This document shows, piece after piece, positions 49,061 to 58,232 of a stretch of DNA of 64,000 bases (position 1 is the stretch's first letter; every line of letters starts with the position of its first letter). A program made the translations under genes and the position numbers. This stretch comes from Candidatus Binatia bacterium. Its GTDB lineage: Bacteria > Desulfobacterota > Binatia > Bin18. The notes beneath the pieces are model-generated. The model was not told the origin of the DNA. It worked only from the letters and a program-made list of their open reading frames with translations, and made no database searches. The stretch spans positions 2,355,925 to 2,419,924 of the forward strand of contig OX638322.1 of NCBI GenBank assembly GCA_951812575.1, given 5' to 3'.

Positions 49061-50839
49061 GTGTGTGCTGTTCATACGGTCGAGGAGAAGCTGTTGCAAT
49101 CTCGCGTTCTCTTCTTTGGCATGTTTCTCAGCCTTTTCTGCGGCCTGATATTCATCTGGGGCCTGGGTGACATCCCTTTTTACACCAAGGGACAACCGCG
49201 TGAGGCGACCGTTATCTGGGAGATCTATCACAACGGTGACTGGATTCTGCCCTTGCGCAACGGTCACCTCATTCCGTCAAAACCTCCGCTCTTTCACTGG
49301 CTTGGAACGCTGGCTGCGCTCGCCTTGGGCCAGTTGAGCGAGTTCTCGATTCGTTTGCCTTCCGCGTTACTGGCTCTCCTCGGTGTGATCCTGACCTATC
49401 GGGTCGGTGTCGTTCTGTGGGGGGTTGAGGCCGGGCTGGTTGCCAGTCTGACCCTGGCCACCAGCTTTGAGTGGGTCCGGGCTGCGACAACGGCCCGGGT
49501 GGATATGACGCTGACTTTTTTTATGGTCGCGGCCTTCTTTTCCTTTTGGTCTATGTATCGCAGGCTACGCGTGGGCTGGGGCGAGGCGCTCGGTTTCTTT
49601 TGCATGCTCGGTTTGGCAACCCTGGCCAAAGGACCGATTGGCGCGCTGCTGCCGGGGCTGGTTATCCTCGTATTCCTGTGCGTCAAACGCGACCTGCTGT
49701 TTGTCCGTCGCCTGCATCCCGTTACTGGCGGCCTGCTGTTCGTCCTTATCGCCGGGTCGTGGTACGCGCTGGCCCTGTGGCACGGCGGCGAGGCGTTTTT
49801 TGAGAAGCAGATCATGAAAGAAAATGTGCTGCGGTTTGTGTCGAGCGGGTCGGCCGGCGCCGGGCACGTCCACCCATTCTATTATTTTATTCCCAACCTG
49901 TTTCTGGGCATGGCCCCGTGGAGCTTTTTCTTTCTACCGCTGTTCTATTTTTTATACCAATGCCGGCAGGATTGGGCCAAGAAGAATTTTACCTATCTGA
50001 TCGTCTGGATCGTCACGATTTTTCTGTTCTATTCGGCTTCGAGCAGTAAGCGCACGGTGTATATTCTGCCCATCTATCCGGCTCTGGCCCTGCTGCTGGG
50101 AGCCTGGTGGCAGGAACTCCGTCGAGGAGGGATCGACCTGCCCCCCGGCTTTCTCGCGCTGCTGAAGACTGCCGGCGCGGTCTGCTGTGGAGTTGTCGGT
50201 CTGGCTATGATCGGCGTGATTGCCCACGCCAGCGGGTTTGATCCGCTCGGTCTGATCCGGCCGTTTCTGCACTCGAAAGACCAGAGCAATCTGCCCTTAT
50301 TCACGGGTATTGTTGCCGACCATCCCGGTGCGTTTGCCAGCTGGTTTTTAGGCGTTGGGAGCGCGATGGTCCTGTTAGTCTGGGGCCTGCGACGCCAGTC
50401 CTGGGACCGCGTGTTTGGCGGACTGGTGGTGTTTACGACGAGCATCTTTCTACTCATCAACCACGTGATTCAGCCCACTCTTGCCGCCGCGCGGACCTTT
50501 CGGCCCTTTATGGGCCGCGTTGTCGAGCGGGTGGGGGAACAGCCCCTCTTCTTTTTCCGGAGCTTTGACAGCGGTGCCCTGTATTATGCCGACCGGCGCA
50601 TCCCCTTTTATTTCCCGCCCACAACCCCGAAGACCCGCTATTTCATCCTGCTCTGGGAAGAAGAGTGGGAGCGCCTTCAGGCTGATGGTTTGGCGGATCA
50701 GCTTCGCATCATTGATGTCAGTGAAGGCACCGGTCCCAAGGGCAATCACCAGCTCCATCTGGTTGAAGTCCCGGCCAGCTTCGAACTCCCGCCCTGGGAA
50801 GACGACCTGAAGGGGTTGATTCGCAAGGACGCGATGTAA
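49061..50839 (+). CDS. GT39-type (ArnT-like) membrane glycosyltransferase 2
   Basis: A 592-residue paralogue of the preceding gene with the same topology. The catalytic loop is DIPFYTKGQPREATVIWEI, followed by PSKPPLFHW, AKGPIGALLPG and a SSSKRTVYILPIYPALALLLG segment. A GTG at 49061 is taken as start; an internal start is possible. The C-terminus is PPWEDDLKGLIRKDAM, which is duplicated as an isolated fragment at 53676. The tandem pair suggests two related sugar transfers to envelope glycolipids. Confidence 0.87.
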   Translation: MCAVHTVEEKLLQSRVLFFGMFLSLFCGLIFIWGLGDIPFYTKGQPREATVIWEIYHNGDWILPLRNGHLIPSKPPLFHWLGTLAALALGQLSEFSIRLPSALLALLGVILTYRVGVVLWGVEAGLVASLTLATSFEWVRAATTARVDMTLTFFMVAAFFSFWSMYRRLRVGWGEALGFFCMLGLATLAKGPIGALLPGLVILVFLCVKRDLLFVRRLHPVTGGLLFVLIAGSWYALALWHGGEAFFEKQIMKENVLRFVSSGSAGAGHVHPFYYFIPNLFLGMAPWSFFFLPLFYFLYQCRQDWAKKNFTYLIVWIVTIFLFYSASSSKRTVYILPIYPALALLLGAWWQELRRGGIDLPPGFLALLKTAGAVCCGVVGLAMIGVIAHASGFDPLGLIRPFLHSKDQSNLPLFTGIVADHPGAFASWFLGVGSAMVLLVWGLRRQSWDRVFGGLVVFTTSIFLLINHVIQPTLAAARTFRPFMGRVVERVGEQPLFFFRSFDSGALYYADRRIPFYFPPTTPKTRYFILLWEEEWERLQADGLADQLRIIDVSEGTGPKGNHQLHLVEVPASFELPPWEDDLKGLIRKDAM

Positions 50840-50888
50840 CCAGCGTCAGAAGCGAAGAGTCCGGCTCCAGCCCGCGCGGACACTTCAG

Positions 50889-50925
50889 GAACCCACCCCG
50901 GCCCTTCGGGCCACCCCTCCTCGGA
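50889..50925. repeat. Intergenic GC-rich palindrome interrupted by IS1595
   Basis: An inverted copy of the GGAACCCACCCCGG..CCACCCCTCC element seen at 14887 and 56930. The IS1595 element begins at its inner end, so the insertion probably split this repeat. Confidence 0.6.
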
Positions 50926-52046
50926 GGGAATTATGCACATTAAGACACCGGGGGGAGATTGTGCTGAAGTAGGGGGCTGTTAACGTTACAACAACTGGGG
51001 CAGGAGTTTGGGACCGAGGAGCAGTGTTTGGCCTATGTCGTCCGGCTACGCTGGCCGCAGGGGGTATGTTGTGCCCGGTGTGGGAGTGCGCAGGTCTCGA
51101 AGCTGGCGCGGCCCTGGCGGTGGCAATGTAAACAGTGCAACCCGCAGGGCTACCGTTTCTCGCCGTTGGTGGGGACGGTGTTTGAGAATACGAAGTATCC
51201 GCTGACGATCTGGTTCAAGGTGATCTATCTCTTGTGTCAGAGTAAGAAGGGGATTAGTGCCCTCCAGATCCATCGGATGATCGGGTCGGGCTCCTACCGA
51301 ACCGCGTGGTCGATGTGTCATCGGATTCGGGCGGCGTTGCAGCCAGCCGCCCGGCCGCCGTTACGCGGCCTCGTCGAAGTAGATGAACCGTATGTGGGGG
51401 GCAAGGAGGGGAAGAAGCGGAAGGCGAAGCGGCGGCGCCGGAACGGGACGGCGGGGAAGATTCCTGTCCTCGGGGCCCTGAGCCGCCGGGGCGCGGTCGT
51501 CACGCAAGTCGTGGACACCCCGGACACGCGCACCTTGCAGGGCTTTGTCACCGCCCGTGTGTCCCCGCAAGCGGAGTTGGTCGCCACCGATGACCATTCG
51601 GGCTATCGCTACCTGCGGGCGGCGGGCTATCGGCATGAGACGGTCCGCCACAGCCGCGGAGAATATGTCCGGGGGCGGGTGCACACGCAGAGTATCGAGA
51701 GTTTCTGGGCGCTGCTCAAGCGGGGGCTCCTGGGCACCTTTCACCATGTTTCGCGGCGCTACTTGCCCTTATATCTGAGTGAGTTTACGTTTCGATATAC
51801 TTATCGCACGGACCCGCACCGGTTTGAGCGGATGCTCGCCGGGGGCGTAGGAGGAGTTTGACGGATGCCACGCCCAGGCCGCCCGCCTGAGACCCCCGAA
51901 GAGTTACAGGACTTTGAGCAGGTCCTCAAACGGCTCTTGCAGCCGCCGCCGAAGCTCAAACCTGCGTGCGCCTTTGACCGCCGGGCCGCCCGCCTCGCCC
52001 GTGCCAAGAAGATCCGTCGTCAGGTGTCAAGTTCAGCATAATTCCC
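50926..52046 (+). mobile_element. IS1595-family insertion sequence (~1.1 kb)
   Basis: The ends are imperfect inverted repeats: GGGAATTATGC..GACACC at 50926-50949 and its complement at 52023-52046 (18 of 24). They are flanked by 8-bp imperfect direct repeats TCCTCGGA / TCTTGGGA, the target-duplication length known for IS1595. One transposase gene lies inside. A short open stretch after it (to about 52040) has no recognised role. Confidence 0.75.
51028..51861 (+). CDS. IS1595-family transposase
   Basis: A 277-residue ISXO2-like transposase with an N-terminal zinc ribbon (CCARCGS and CKQC) and a DDE-type domain: VEVDEPYVGGKEGKKRK, VATDDHSGYRYL, and HTQSIESFWALLKRGLLGTFHH. The TTG at 51028 is the nearest usable start. 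The frame stays open upstream to about 50968 with residues that fit the family (QEFGTEEQCLAYVVRLRWP), so the true start is an unusual codon upstream or the 5' end is damaged. Confidence 0.88.
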   Translation: MAYVVRLRWPQGVCCARCGSAQVSKLARPWRWQCKQCNPQGYRFSPLVGTVFENTKYPLTIWFKVIYLLCQSKKGISALQIHRMIGSGSYRTAWSMCHRIRAALQPAARPPLRGLVEVDEPYVGGKEGKKRKAKRRRRNGTAGKIPVLGALSRRGAVVTQVVDTPDTRTLQGFVTARVSPQAELVATDDHSGYRYLRAAGYRHETVRHSRGEYVRGRVHTQSIESFWALLKRGLLGTFHHVSRRYLPLYLSEFTFRYTYRTDPHRFERMLAGGVGGV

Positions 52047-52081
52047 TCTTGGGAGGGGAGCAGTATATATCCCCTCTTGGG

Positions 52082-52283
52082 ACGTGTGATGCATATTGTG
52101 GCGTGAGCCTCCCGGAACCGGTCCGGCGGCCCCTGCCTCGGGCCGCTCGCTCTCCCGCTTCCTGGGAGAGCGGCCATCTTGGCCGCTTGCGGGCTGGAAG
52201 CCCGCACTCCTGGCCCCCTGTTGCAGACAGGAACTGCGCAGGGGAGCGGGGGGCCGCCGAGTAATGTAATTTGCATCACACGT
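52082..52283. mobile_element. 202-bp MITE with 5-bp target duplication
   Basis: Terminal inverted repeats ACGTGTGATGCATATT (52082-52097) and AATTTGCATCACACGT (52268-52283) match at 15 of 16. The element is flanked by a perfect TTGGG direct repeat (52077-52081, 52284-52288). It holds no ORF but contains a REP-like palindrome at 52168-52210 that is also found inside the XRE-ImmA gene. Confidence 0.75.
52168..52210. repeat. REP-like double hairpin
   Basis: AGCGGCCATCTTGGCCGCT and TGCGGGCTGGAAGCCCGCA occur in tandem. They are the same type as 11191-11241, here in non-coding DNA inside the MITE. Confidence 0.75.
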
Positions 52284-52288
52284 TTGGG

Positions 52289-52439
52289 AGGGGTGCCGCG
52301 TAGCGGCGGGGTGGGTTAGCCCCGGCCCAGCGGCCCCCCACGTCTAGCGAGCGCGGGTTCCTGGGAATGTGTATCACGCGTATCTCCGTGCAGTAGCGTG
52401 AGGGGCTGCTGCACGGGCTGGTAGTGGCTCCGAATGTTC
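52289..52439. other. Intergenic repeat debris
   Basis: 151 bp that begin with the tail of a GGTGCCGCG-AGCGGCGGGGTGGGTT palindrome. The rest has no recognisable gene. A GGGAATGTGTATCACGCG stretch weakly recalls the MITE end. Confidence 0.4.
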
Positions 52440-53531
52440 TCAGACCCTGTCCGTGGCCGTAAACAGAGCCAGCTGACGTACTTGGCCGGGCCGCCGGAAG
52501 GCCGCAGTTGACAGTTGGGGGAAGGGCCTATCCAGCCCGGCTTTGCGGCTCATCGTGGCAAACAAGTCATGAATCGACTCGGCCCACACTCCCTCTCCCC
52601 GCATCCGTGTCTTCCATCGCGCGTCGTTCAGCTTTCCCTGTCGCATTGAGCGAATCCGGTTCAAGACCTTGTTTTTTCGTTCGGGATAGTGGTCTTCCAG
52701 CCACCGGCTGAAAAGTTCGGACACGCCATACGGCAGCCGCACAATGGTATGCCCGGCACACTGCGCACCCGCCTGGGCGGCAGCCTTGAGCAGGGCCGGA
52801 ATCTCGTGGTCGGTGAGTCCGGGGATGATGGGGGCGACCATCACACCAACCGGAATGCCCGCCTCGGCCAGAGCGGCAATAGCGGCCAGACGACGCGCCG
52901 GGGTCGAGGTCCGCGGTTCGAGACGACGGGCCAACTCGGCGTTGAGCGTGGTCAGCGACACACCCACCCAGGCGGCTCGATCTTCGGCCAGTTGAGCCAG
53001 CAGGTCACAGTCGCGGGTCACCAGAGCACTCTTGGTCACAATGCAGACCGGGTTGTGATAGGCGGCCAGCACCTTGAGACAGCCACGGGTCAGCTCAAGC
53101 TGGCGCTCAACCGGCTGGTAGGCGTCGGTGATGCCGCTGAAAAAGATCGGCTGGGGCTGCCAGGACGGCGCAGCCAGCGCTTTGTCCAGCAGTTGGGGCG
53201 CGTCCTGTTTGACCATAAGATTCGTCTCAAAGTCCAGGCCGGCTGAGAACCCGAGCCACTCATGGGTCGGACGGGCGTAACAATAGATGCAGCCGTGCTC
53301 ACACCCGCGGTAGGGGTTGAGGCTGACCCGAAAGCCGACATCCGGGCTGGTGTTATAGCTGAGGATGGTCCGCGAGGGGTCACGCAGCAGGCGGGTTTTC
53401 GGGCCGGCATCCTGCATATCAGGATCGGTGGGGTCAGGTTGATAGGCTATGGTCTCAAAGCGATTCGTCGGATTGCGGGGCGTACCGCGTCCCTTGAGCC
53501 GAGTGTTAGGGTGTTGCGTGGGGCTGTCCAT
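52440..53531 (-). CDS. PA0069/Rv2578c-type radical SAM protein
   Basis: A 363-residue radical SAM enzyme. The cluster motif C-x3-C-x2-C is in RGCEHGCIYCYARPTHE. The N-terminal NRFETIAYQPD and C-terminal WAESIHDLFATMSRKAGLD are typical of the PA0069 family (SplB-like). The substrate is unknown; some relatives are linked to DNA photoproduct repair-like chemistry only by similarity. It lies between the IS1595 region and a glycosyltransferase remnant, so its present neighbourhood may be recent. Confidence 0.9.
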   Translation of the reverse strand: MDSPTQHPNTRLKGRGTPRNPTNRFETIAYQPDPTDPDMQDAGPKTRLLRDPSRTILSYNTSPDVGFRVSLNPYRGCEHGCIYCYARPTHEWLGFSAGLDFETNLMVKQDAPQLLDKALAAPSWQPQPIFFSGITDAYQPVERQLELTRGCLKVLAAYHNPVCIVTKSALVTRDCDLLAQLAEDRAAWVGVSLTTLNAELARRLEPRTSTPARRLAAIAALAEAGIPVGVMVAPIIPGLTDHEIPALLKAAAQAGAQCAGHTIVRLPYGVSELFSRWLEDHYPERKNKVLNRIRSMRQGKLNDARWKTRMRGEGVWAESIHDLFATMSRKAGLDRPFPQLSTAAFRRPGQVRQLALFTATDRV

Positions 53532-53675
53532 CCAACGGGAAACCTAACACTTTCGCTTTATTTTCGCTACTGGGGTACTCGTAGAATTATACTCCTCCTC
53601 TGCCGGACTCCCGCCAACGGTCCATTCGGCAGGACTCGCCGTGGCATCATTCGTTCGGACCAATCCGTGAACTGC
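53532..53675. other. Non-coding gap before the glycosyltransferase remnant
   Basis: An AT-richer stretch (about 53540-53600) upstream of the divergent radical SAM gene may hold its promoter. No ORF of note. Confidence 0.35.
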
Positions 53676-53724
53676 CACCCTGGGAAGACGATCTGAAGAG
53701 GCTGATTCGTAAAGACGCGATGTG
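53676..53724 (+). pseudogene. C-terminal remnant of a GT39 glycosyltransferase
   Basis: It reads ELPPWEDDLKRLIRKDAM and stop, almost the same as the last residues of the glycosyltransferase ending at 50839. Nothing upstream continues the match. It is either the tail of a third tandem paralogue or a duplicated end produced when the intervening segment arrived. Confidence 0.75.
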
Positions 53725-53738
53725 AGGGTGCCGCCCCG

Positions 53739-54167
53739 CTAGGAGCGTTCCGCAAACTCGTCTCTGAGGCCAACTCCCCAAATCTTCAGTAGGTCTCGAC
53801 AACCGACGGCAAAGTCTCCGGAGAAATCGATCATCTGGAAGAGGGTCAGCCATTGGAGCGAGTCAAGATCGCACGCACGGTATTTGAGGGGGACGATACG
53901 TGATTCATACCGAGGGTCTTGCAGTGCAAGCGCCACTTCTCTTTTGACCCACATAGAGTTGATTGCATCAGGCGAAAGGAGAACGGCGAACCAGTCACAG
54001 CGCCGGAGCGCACTGAGAATTTCATTCTGCCACTGCTGGGCTCCCAGAATATTTCGAGGACTGAAAAACACAGGGACCCCGTGTCCGGTCAGTACCCCGG
54101 CCAGACGCTGAGCCATCGCCCGGTCTTTGTCTGCGTGGGAGAGGAATACCTCAGACGGCAACATCAT
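53739..54167 (-). CDS. Stand-alone TIR-domain protein 2
   Basis: A 142-residue protein that is essentially one TIR domain: EVFLSHADKDRAMAQRLAGVL, VFFSPRNILGAQQW, WFAVLLSPDAINSMWVKREVALAL (Glu at the NADase position) and a final DLLKIWGVG. It has no signal or second domain. It abuts the end of the other TIR gene with no gap (54167/54168), so the two are co-translated. Function in NAD+ cleavage or signalling for defence is inferred from the family. Confidence 0.85.
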   Translation of the reverse strand: MMLPSEVFLSHADKDRAMAQRLAGVLTGHGVPVFFSPRNILGAQQWQNEILSALRRCDWFAVLLSPDAINSMWVKREVALALQDPRYESRIVPLKYRACDLDSLQWLTLFQMIDFSGDFAVGCRDLLKIWGVGLRDEFAERS

Positions 54168-54563
54168 TCACGCGGCGAGGGCACACACTTTCTGAATCAC
54201 GTGTTGCCAGTCTTCTTCACGGTCAGTGATCCGAACAGGGTTCAACCGGCGCAATATCCAGGGGGCGTTGTCGGGCAGTTCGGTTCCCAAAAAGACGGGA
54301 AGCAAACGGCCTTGATAGTGCCCTGCCGTCAGGGCGTATTGAATTTCCTCTTTGAGCCACTCTGACTCAAATGCGTGGGGGGTGACAATCACGACCATCA
54401 GGTCCGACTCTTCAAGAGCCTGTCCTATTTTCTTTGCCCAATTATCACCGGGCAATATCTCGTCTTCCGGAATCCACACCCGGAGCCCGGCCTCGGACAG
54501 GAGATGGGCCAACCGCTGGGCGGTCTGCTTGTCTTTGCTGGAGTGACTGATGAAGACCTGCAT
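54168..54563 (-). CDS. Stand-alone TIR-domain protein 1
   Basis: A 131-residue TIR-only protein: QVFISHSSKDKQTAQRLAHLL, VWIPEDEILPGDNW, MVVIVTPHAFESEWLKEEIQYAL (catalytic-type Glu), and LLPVFLGTELP. It is upstream in the pair. It differs clearly from TIR 2 (roughly a quarter to a third identical by eye), so they are not a recent duplication but a paired set. No effector or sensor gene such as a nuclease, Argonaute or ThsA is adjacent. Confidence 0.87.
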   Translation of the reverse strand: MQVFISHSSKDKQTAQRLAHLLSEAGLRVWIPEDEILPGDNWAKKIGQALEESDLMVVIVTPHAFESEWLKEEIQYALTAGHYQGRLLPVFLGTELPDNAPWILRRLNPVRITDREEDWQHVIQKVCALAA

Positions 54564-54628
54564 GTAGTGGCCACAATACTGAATTGCTTTTTGAGCTTCA
54601 AGCCTGCCCGACGACGCTCATAAACAGA

Positions 54629-54656
54629 AAAGGGCGGGTACCAAGACCCGCCCTTT
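54629..54656 (-). terminator. Rho-independent terminator of hppA
   Basis: An 11-bp perfect stem AAAGGGCGGGT / ACCCGCCCTTT with a 6-base loop and a T-rich run on the minus strand, 23 bp after the hppA stop. Confidence 0.85.
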
Positions 54657-54679
54657 ATGCGTCACAGTGAAAACGCCGG

Positions 54680-56725
54680 CTAGACCAGCAGCGGTGCGAT
54701 CACCAGGGCCACGACCGCCATAAGCTTGATCAGGATGTTGAGCGAGGGGCCCGAGGTGTCTTTCAGCGGATCGCCGACCGTGTCGCCCACGACGGTGGCC
54801 TTGTGGGCTTCCGAGCCTTTGGCCTCGCCCTCGATCTCACCCTTTTCAATCGCTTTCTTTGCATTGTCCCAGACGCCGCCGGCGTTGGCCATAAACAGGG
54901 CCAGCAACACACCGGTTACGGTTGCCCCGGCCAGCATGCCACCCAGGGCTGCCGCGCCAAGGACCAGACCGACCACGACCGGCGCGACCACCGCAGTCAG
55001 GCCGGGCAGGACCATCTCCTTGAGGGCGGCTGCGGTTGAAATGTCCACGCAGCGGGCCGCATCCGGCTTCGCGCCTTCCTTGCCTTCGAGCAGGCCGGGG
55101 ATTTCGCGGAACTGACGCCGGATTTCATCCACCATCTGCCCTGCCGCCCGGCCCACCGCGGTCATGGTCAGGGCTCCGATAAAGAACGGTAGAATGCCGC
55201 CCAGAAGCAGGCCAATGACTACGATCGGATCAGTCACCACGATGAGCAGCGGTTCCATTCCCGCCGCCAGTCGATTCTGGTCAACAGCCTGGGTGAACGC
55301 GGAAAACAGGGCCAGGGCGGTCAGGGCGGCAGAACCAATGGCAAAGCCCTTTCCCATTGCCGCCGTGGTATTGCCCAGGGCGTCCAGCCCGTCGGTGATC
55401 TTACGCACGTCCGGGCCAAGTTCGGCCATCTCGGAAATACCGCCGGCATTATCGGCCACCGGGCCGTAGGCGTCCACGGTCATGGTCACCCCAACCGTGG
55501 CCAGCATGCCGACCCCGGCGATGCCGATGCCGTACAGGCCGGCAAAGTGGTTGGCAATAAAAATAGCGGCGCAAATGGCCAGCACGGGCAGCGCGCAGCT
55601 CTCCAGGCCGACCGCCAGGCCGTGAATGATGTTGGTGGCATGGCCCGTCTTGCTGGCTTCCGCCACGCGTGTGACCGGGGCGGCTGAGGTGTAATATTCG
55701 GTGATGAGCCCAATCCCGACCCCGACGACGCAGCCGGCGGTAACGGCCCAGAAAATCCCGGTTGTGACCGGGAAGATGGAGACCAGAATCAGAGCCGCGA
55801 CAATGAAGGCGCCGGCGGCAATAAAGCCCGAATAGCGTAGCGCCTTCTGCGGACCCGCGTTCTTGAGGGCTTTCATGGAGAAGATGCCCAGAAACGAGGC
55901 CAGCAGACCGACCACGGCCATGCTGAGCGGCAGGGCCATGAGCGCGTTGCGCTCGCCTCCCAGATTTGTAAAGGCATCGCCGTACACGGTGGCGCCGATG
56001 GCGATGGTCGCAATGATGGAACCCACATAGGATTCGAAAATGTCCGCGCCCATACCGGCCACATCACCGACATTATCCCCCACGTTATCGGCAATCACAC
56101 CGGGATTGCGGGGATCATCTTCGGGGATGCCGGCCTCAATCTTGCCGACCAGATCGCTGCCGACGTCCGCAGCTTTGGTATAAATGCCGCCCCCGACCCG
56201 AGCGAACAGGGCGATGGAACTCGCGCCCATGGCAAAGCCGCTGATGTATTTTGAGGTTTCCGGGTCAGAGTACAGGCCGAGAAAAGCGCCGACCCCGAGT
56301 AGACCGAGGCTGGCGACCGACAGGCCCATGACCGCCCCGCCATTAAAAGCCACCAGCAGCGCGGCGCCCTCGCCCTCTGCCCTGGCGGCCTCAGAGGTGC
56401 GGACATTCGCCTTGGTAGCCGACTGCATGCCGAGATAGCCGGCCAGCGCAGAACAGATCGCACCGGCGAGAAAGGCGATACCGGTCTCAGGCGCGACCTT
56501 CCAGGCGAGCAGGCCGAAGACAACCAGCACGAAAATGATCAGGATTCGATATTCACGCCTCAGAAAAGCCATGGCCCCTTCATAGATAGAGCCGGCAATC
56601 TCCTGCATGCGTTCATTGCCGTCAGGCTGACCGGAAACGGACTTGAAAATAGCAAACGCCACGATCAGCCCGACCGCGCCGAGAATCATTGCGTAGAGAG
56701 ACACCGCATCAGAGGTGATGTCCAT
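54680..56725 (-). CDS. hppA: Membrane-bound pyrophosphatase, K+-dependent type
   Basis: 681 residues from the ATG at 56725, which has GGAGG 11 bp upstream. The 43-residue upstream extension in the same frame is unlikely to be translated. About 16 membrane helices are expected. It has [11 protein letters not shown] (D-x7-K-x-E motif), [41 protein letters not shown] with Ala where K+-independent enzymes have Lys, and [23 protein letters not shown]. It pumps H+ or Na+ using PPi. The ion cannot be decided here; K+ dependence is inferred from that Ala. Confidence 0.95.
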   Translation of the reverse strand: MDITSDAVSLYAMILGAVGLIVAFAIFKSVSGQPDGNERMQEIAGSIYEGAMAFLRREYRILIIFVLVVFGLLAWKVAPETGIAFLAGAICSALAGYLGMQSATKANVRTSEAARAEGEGAALLVAFNGGAVMGLSVASLGLLGVGAFLGLYSDPETSKYISGFAMGASSIALFARVGGGIYTKAADVGSDLVGKIEAGIPEDDPRNPGVIADNVGDNVGDVAGMGADIFESYVGSIIATIAIGATVYGDAFTNLGGERNALMALPLSMAVVGLLASFLGIFSMKALKNAGPQKALRYSGFIAAGAFIVAALILVSIFPVTTGIFWAVTAGCVVGVGIGLITEYYTSAAPVTRVAEASKTGHATNIIHGLAVGLESCALPVLAICAAIFIANHFAGLYGIGIAGVGMLATVGVTMTVDAYGPVADNAGGISEMAELGPDVRKITDGLDALGNTTAAMGKGFAIGSAALTALALFSAFTQAVDQNRLAAGMEPLLIVVTDPIVVIGLLLGGILPFFIGALTMTAVGRAAGQMVDEIRRQFREIPGLLEGKEGAKPDAARCVDISTAAALKEMVLPGLTAVVAPVVVGLVLGAAALGGMLAGATVTGVLLALFMANAGGVWDNAKKAIEKGEIEGEAKGSEAHKATVVGDTVGDPLKDTSGPSLNILIKLMAVVALVIAPLLV

Positions 56726-56854
56726 GTTTCTGTTACCCTCCTCGTCTCTGGGAATACTGAATGACTGCCCTCCGCCGGGTGTCGGCACGCGGGGCCACAC
56801 CCGAGGCGGTACGCGGGGAAGATAAACGCTTCTGCCAAAAGAGTAAAGGGCCAC

Positions 56855-57026
56855 AGGTGTGAAAAGCGTGTGACATCGGGACTGGAAATGCAGCCATGCT
56901 TCAGTTCCAAATGAATCCTCCCAACCTCTCTGTACCCACCCCGCCGCGTTAGCGGCGGGGTGGGTTCCTTACTGTGAATCTAGGTATATAACTCCCGTGC
57001 CCTCGGACAACGTGAAGGAGACAGAG
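56855..57026. other. Divergent intergenic region with a palindrome
   Basis: It contains the GTACCCACCCCGCCGCGTTAGCGGCGGGGTGGGTTCC palindrome (about 56930-56970), related to those at 14887 and 52280. An AT-rich TAGGTATATAACT at about 56982-56994 could be a -10 region for the next plus-strand gene. Confidence 0.5.
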
Positions 57027-57338
57027 ATGCGACCAGTACGGGATGTTTCAAAAGAAGAGAATTACCGCGTCCAGGTAATCGGGCCGGGGATGACCGAGAC
57101 GGTGCGTGAACCGGTCGAGCCGGAACCGGCCGGCAGCCTGGTCCTGCTGCCCTTTCGGGTCGTCGGATACGACACCCAGGGCGACGGCACCTGCACGGCT
57201 CGCCTGGAGCATATCAATACGGACGGCAGCACAACCGGCGGACAGGCCAACGGTATCCCGCTGCGGCCAACATCGGCGCTCGTCGTTGCCGAAGAAGAGA
57301 TGCCCGGCCTGTTTGAAACCCGCGATATAAAAGGGTAG
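57027..57338 (+). CDS. Hypothetical protein
   Basis: A 103-residue soluble beta-rich protein (RVQVIGPGMTETVREP, LVLLPFRVVGYD, CTARLEHIN). The ATG at 57027 has a well-spaced AAGGAG Shine-Dalgarno; the frame is open 30 bp further up. It is followed directly by a terminator, so it is a single-gene unit. No family is recognised. Confidence 0.7.
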   Translation: MRPVRDVSKEENYRVQVIGPGMTETVREPVEPEPAGSLVLLPFRVVGYDTQGDGTCTARLEHINTDGSTTGGQANGIPLRPTSALVVAEEEMPGLFETRDIKG

Positions 57339-57371
57339 GGGCAACCCCCTGTGGTTGCCCTTTTCTCTTTT
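57339..57371 (+). terminator. Rho-independent terminator built from an intergenic repeat
   Basis: An 8-bp perfect stem GGGCAACC / GGTTGCCC with a 6-base loop and TTTTCTCTTTT behind it, starting right after the stop codon at 57338. The stem belongs to the repeat also seen at 14842-14872. Confidence 0.85.
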
Positions 57372-57391
57372 GGTTGCCCTTTTCTCTGTGG

Positions 57392-58198
57392 CTACATCCT
57401 TCTCAAACGGCCCTCAGGATCGACCCGGGTGCGCAGCACGTGCAGTTCTTCCGGGGTGGGCGTGGGTGTGGTGGGGACCTGGTCTGGCATTGTGAGGGCA
57501 AAGCCGGTCTGGGCCTGCACTTCTTTTGCCGTCACGCCTGGGTGGACGGAACGCAGACGCATATGCTTGTCCTCTTCGTCAAAGTCCATGACGCACAGCG
57601 GGGTGACACAATACTTGGGGCCCCCGCCGGGCAGCCCCAGTTTTTTGCGGGCGTCCGCTCCGCCGTCGCCCCAGCCATAGGTGCTCATATAATCGCAGCG
57701 CTCGACCAGAATCCGGGGTGAGTGGGAGTTGAGGACAATATAATAGCGGCCCACGTGGGTGCTGAGCGTTGGCGTCCCAACCGAACCGGGGCCACGAAAG
57801 CGGAGTGTGGCATAGTTCGGCCCAACGCCGATCAAATTGGTATTGCCATGTGGGTCAACCTGGACCCCGCCAATAAAAAACACGCGCTTATGCCAGTGCT
57901 TGACATCCTCGAAACGATGACCCGTGTCGCTGAACGACTCGGCCCAGCGCACCACCCGGCTATCCCAGGCAAAGGCCGGCAGAGGGAGGGTATACCGGTC
58001 GGCCACATTCATGCGGGTGCCAAAGAAGATCAGCTCCATATTGGGGCCGTGCAGCAGATGAGCCAGTCGCACCGCGGCTTCAACAATGGGCATGGCCACC
58101 CCGACCATCAAATGCTCCGTGTCTTTCAGGTCGCGAGCAAGGAAGACGGCCATGATTTCTTGCGGAGAAAGGTCCTGGGCAGAAACATCGCTCGACAT
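57392..58198 (-). CDS. CoA-transferase family protein, beta subunit (IpdB-like)
   Basis: 268 residues from the ATG at 58198 (a longer upstream frame overlaps the alpha gene and is not similar). It has LAHLLHGPNMELIFFGT, FIGGVQVDPHGNTNLIGVGP, YMSTYGWGDGGADARKKLGLPGGGPKYCVT and VHPGVTAKEVQAQTGF, typical of the glutaconate CoA-transferase/IpdB group. With the alpha subunit it may open rings of steroid-type CoA esters or transfer CoA; which one is not decidable here. It is 34 bp after the alpha gene. Confidence 0.88.
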   Translation of the reverse strand: MSSDVSAQDLSPQEIMAVFLARDLKDTEHLMVGVAMPIVEAAVRLAHLLHGPNMELIFFGTRMNVADRYTLPLPAFAWDSRVVRWAESFSDTGHRFEDVKHWHKRVFFIGGVQVDPHGNTNLIGVGPNYATLRFRGPGSVGTPTLSTHVGRYYIVLNSHSPRILVERCDYMSTYGWGDGGADARKKLGLPGGGPKYCVTPLCVMDFDEEDKHMRLRSVHPGVTAKEVQAQTGFALTMPDQVPTTPTPTPEELHVLRTRVDPEGRLRRM

Positions 58199-58232
58199 AG
58201 TCTTTTCCTTTCTCTTATCAGGGGAGGCGGGA

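Noticed and set aside
56725..56854. 43-residue N-terminal extension of the membrane pyrophosphatase
   Set aside because: It is Pro/Arg-rich and not membrane-like; the ATG at 56725 has GGAGG upstream and matches the normal family start.
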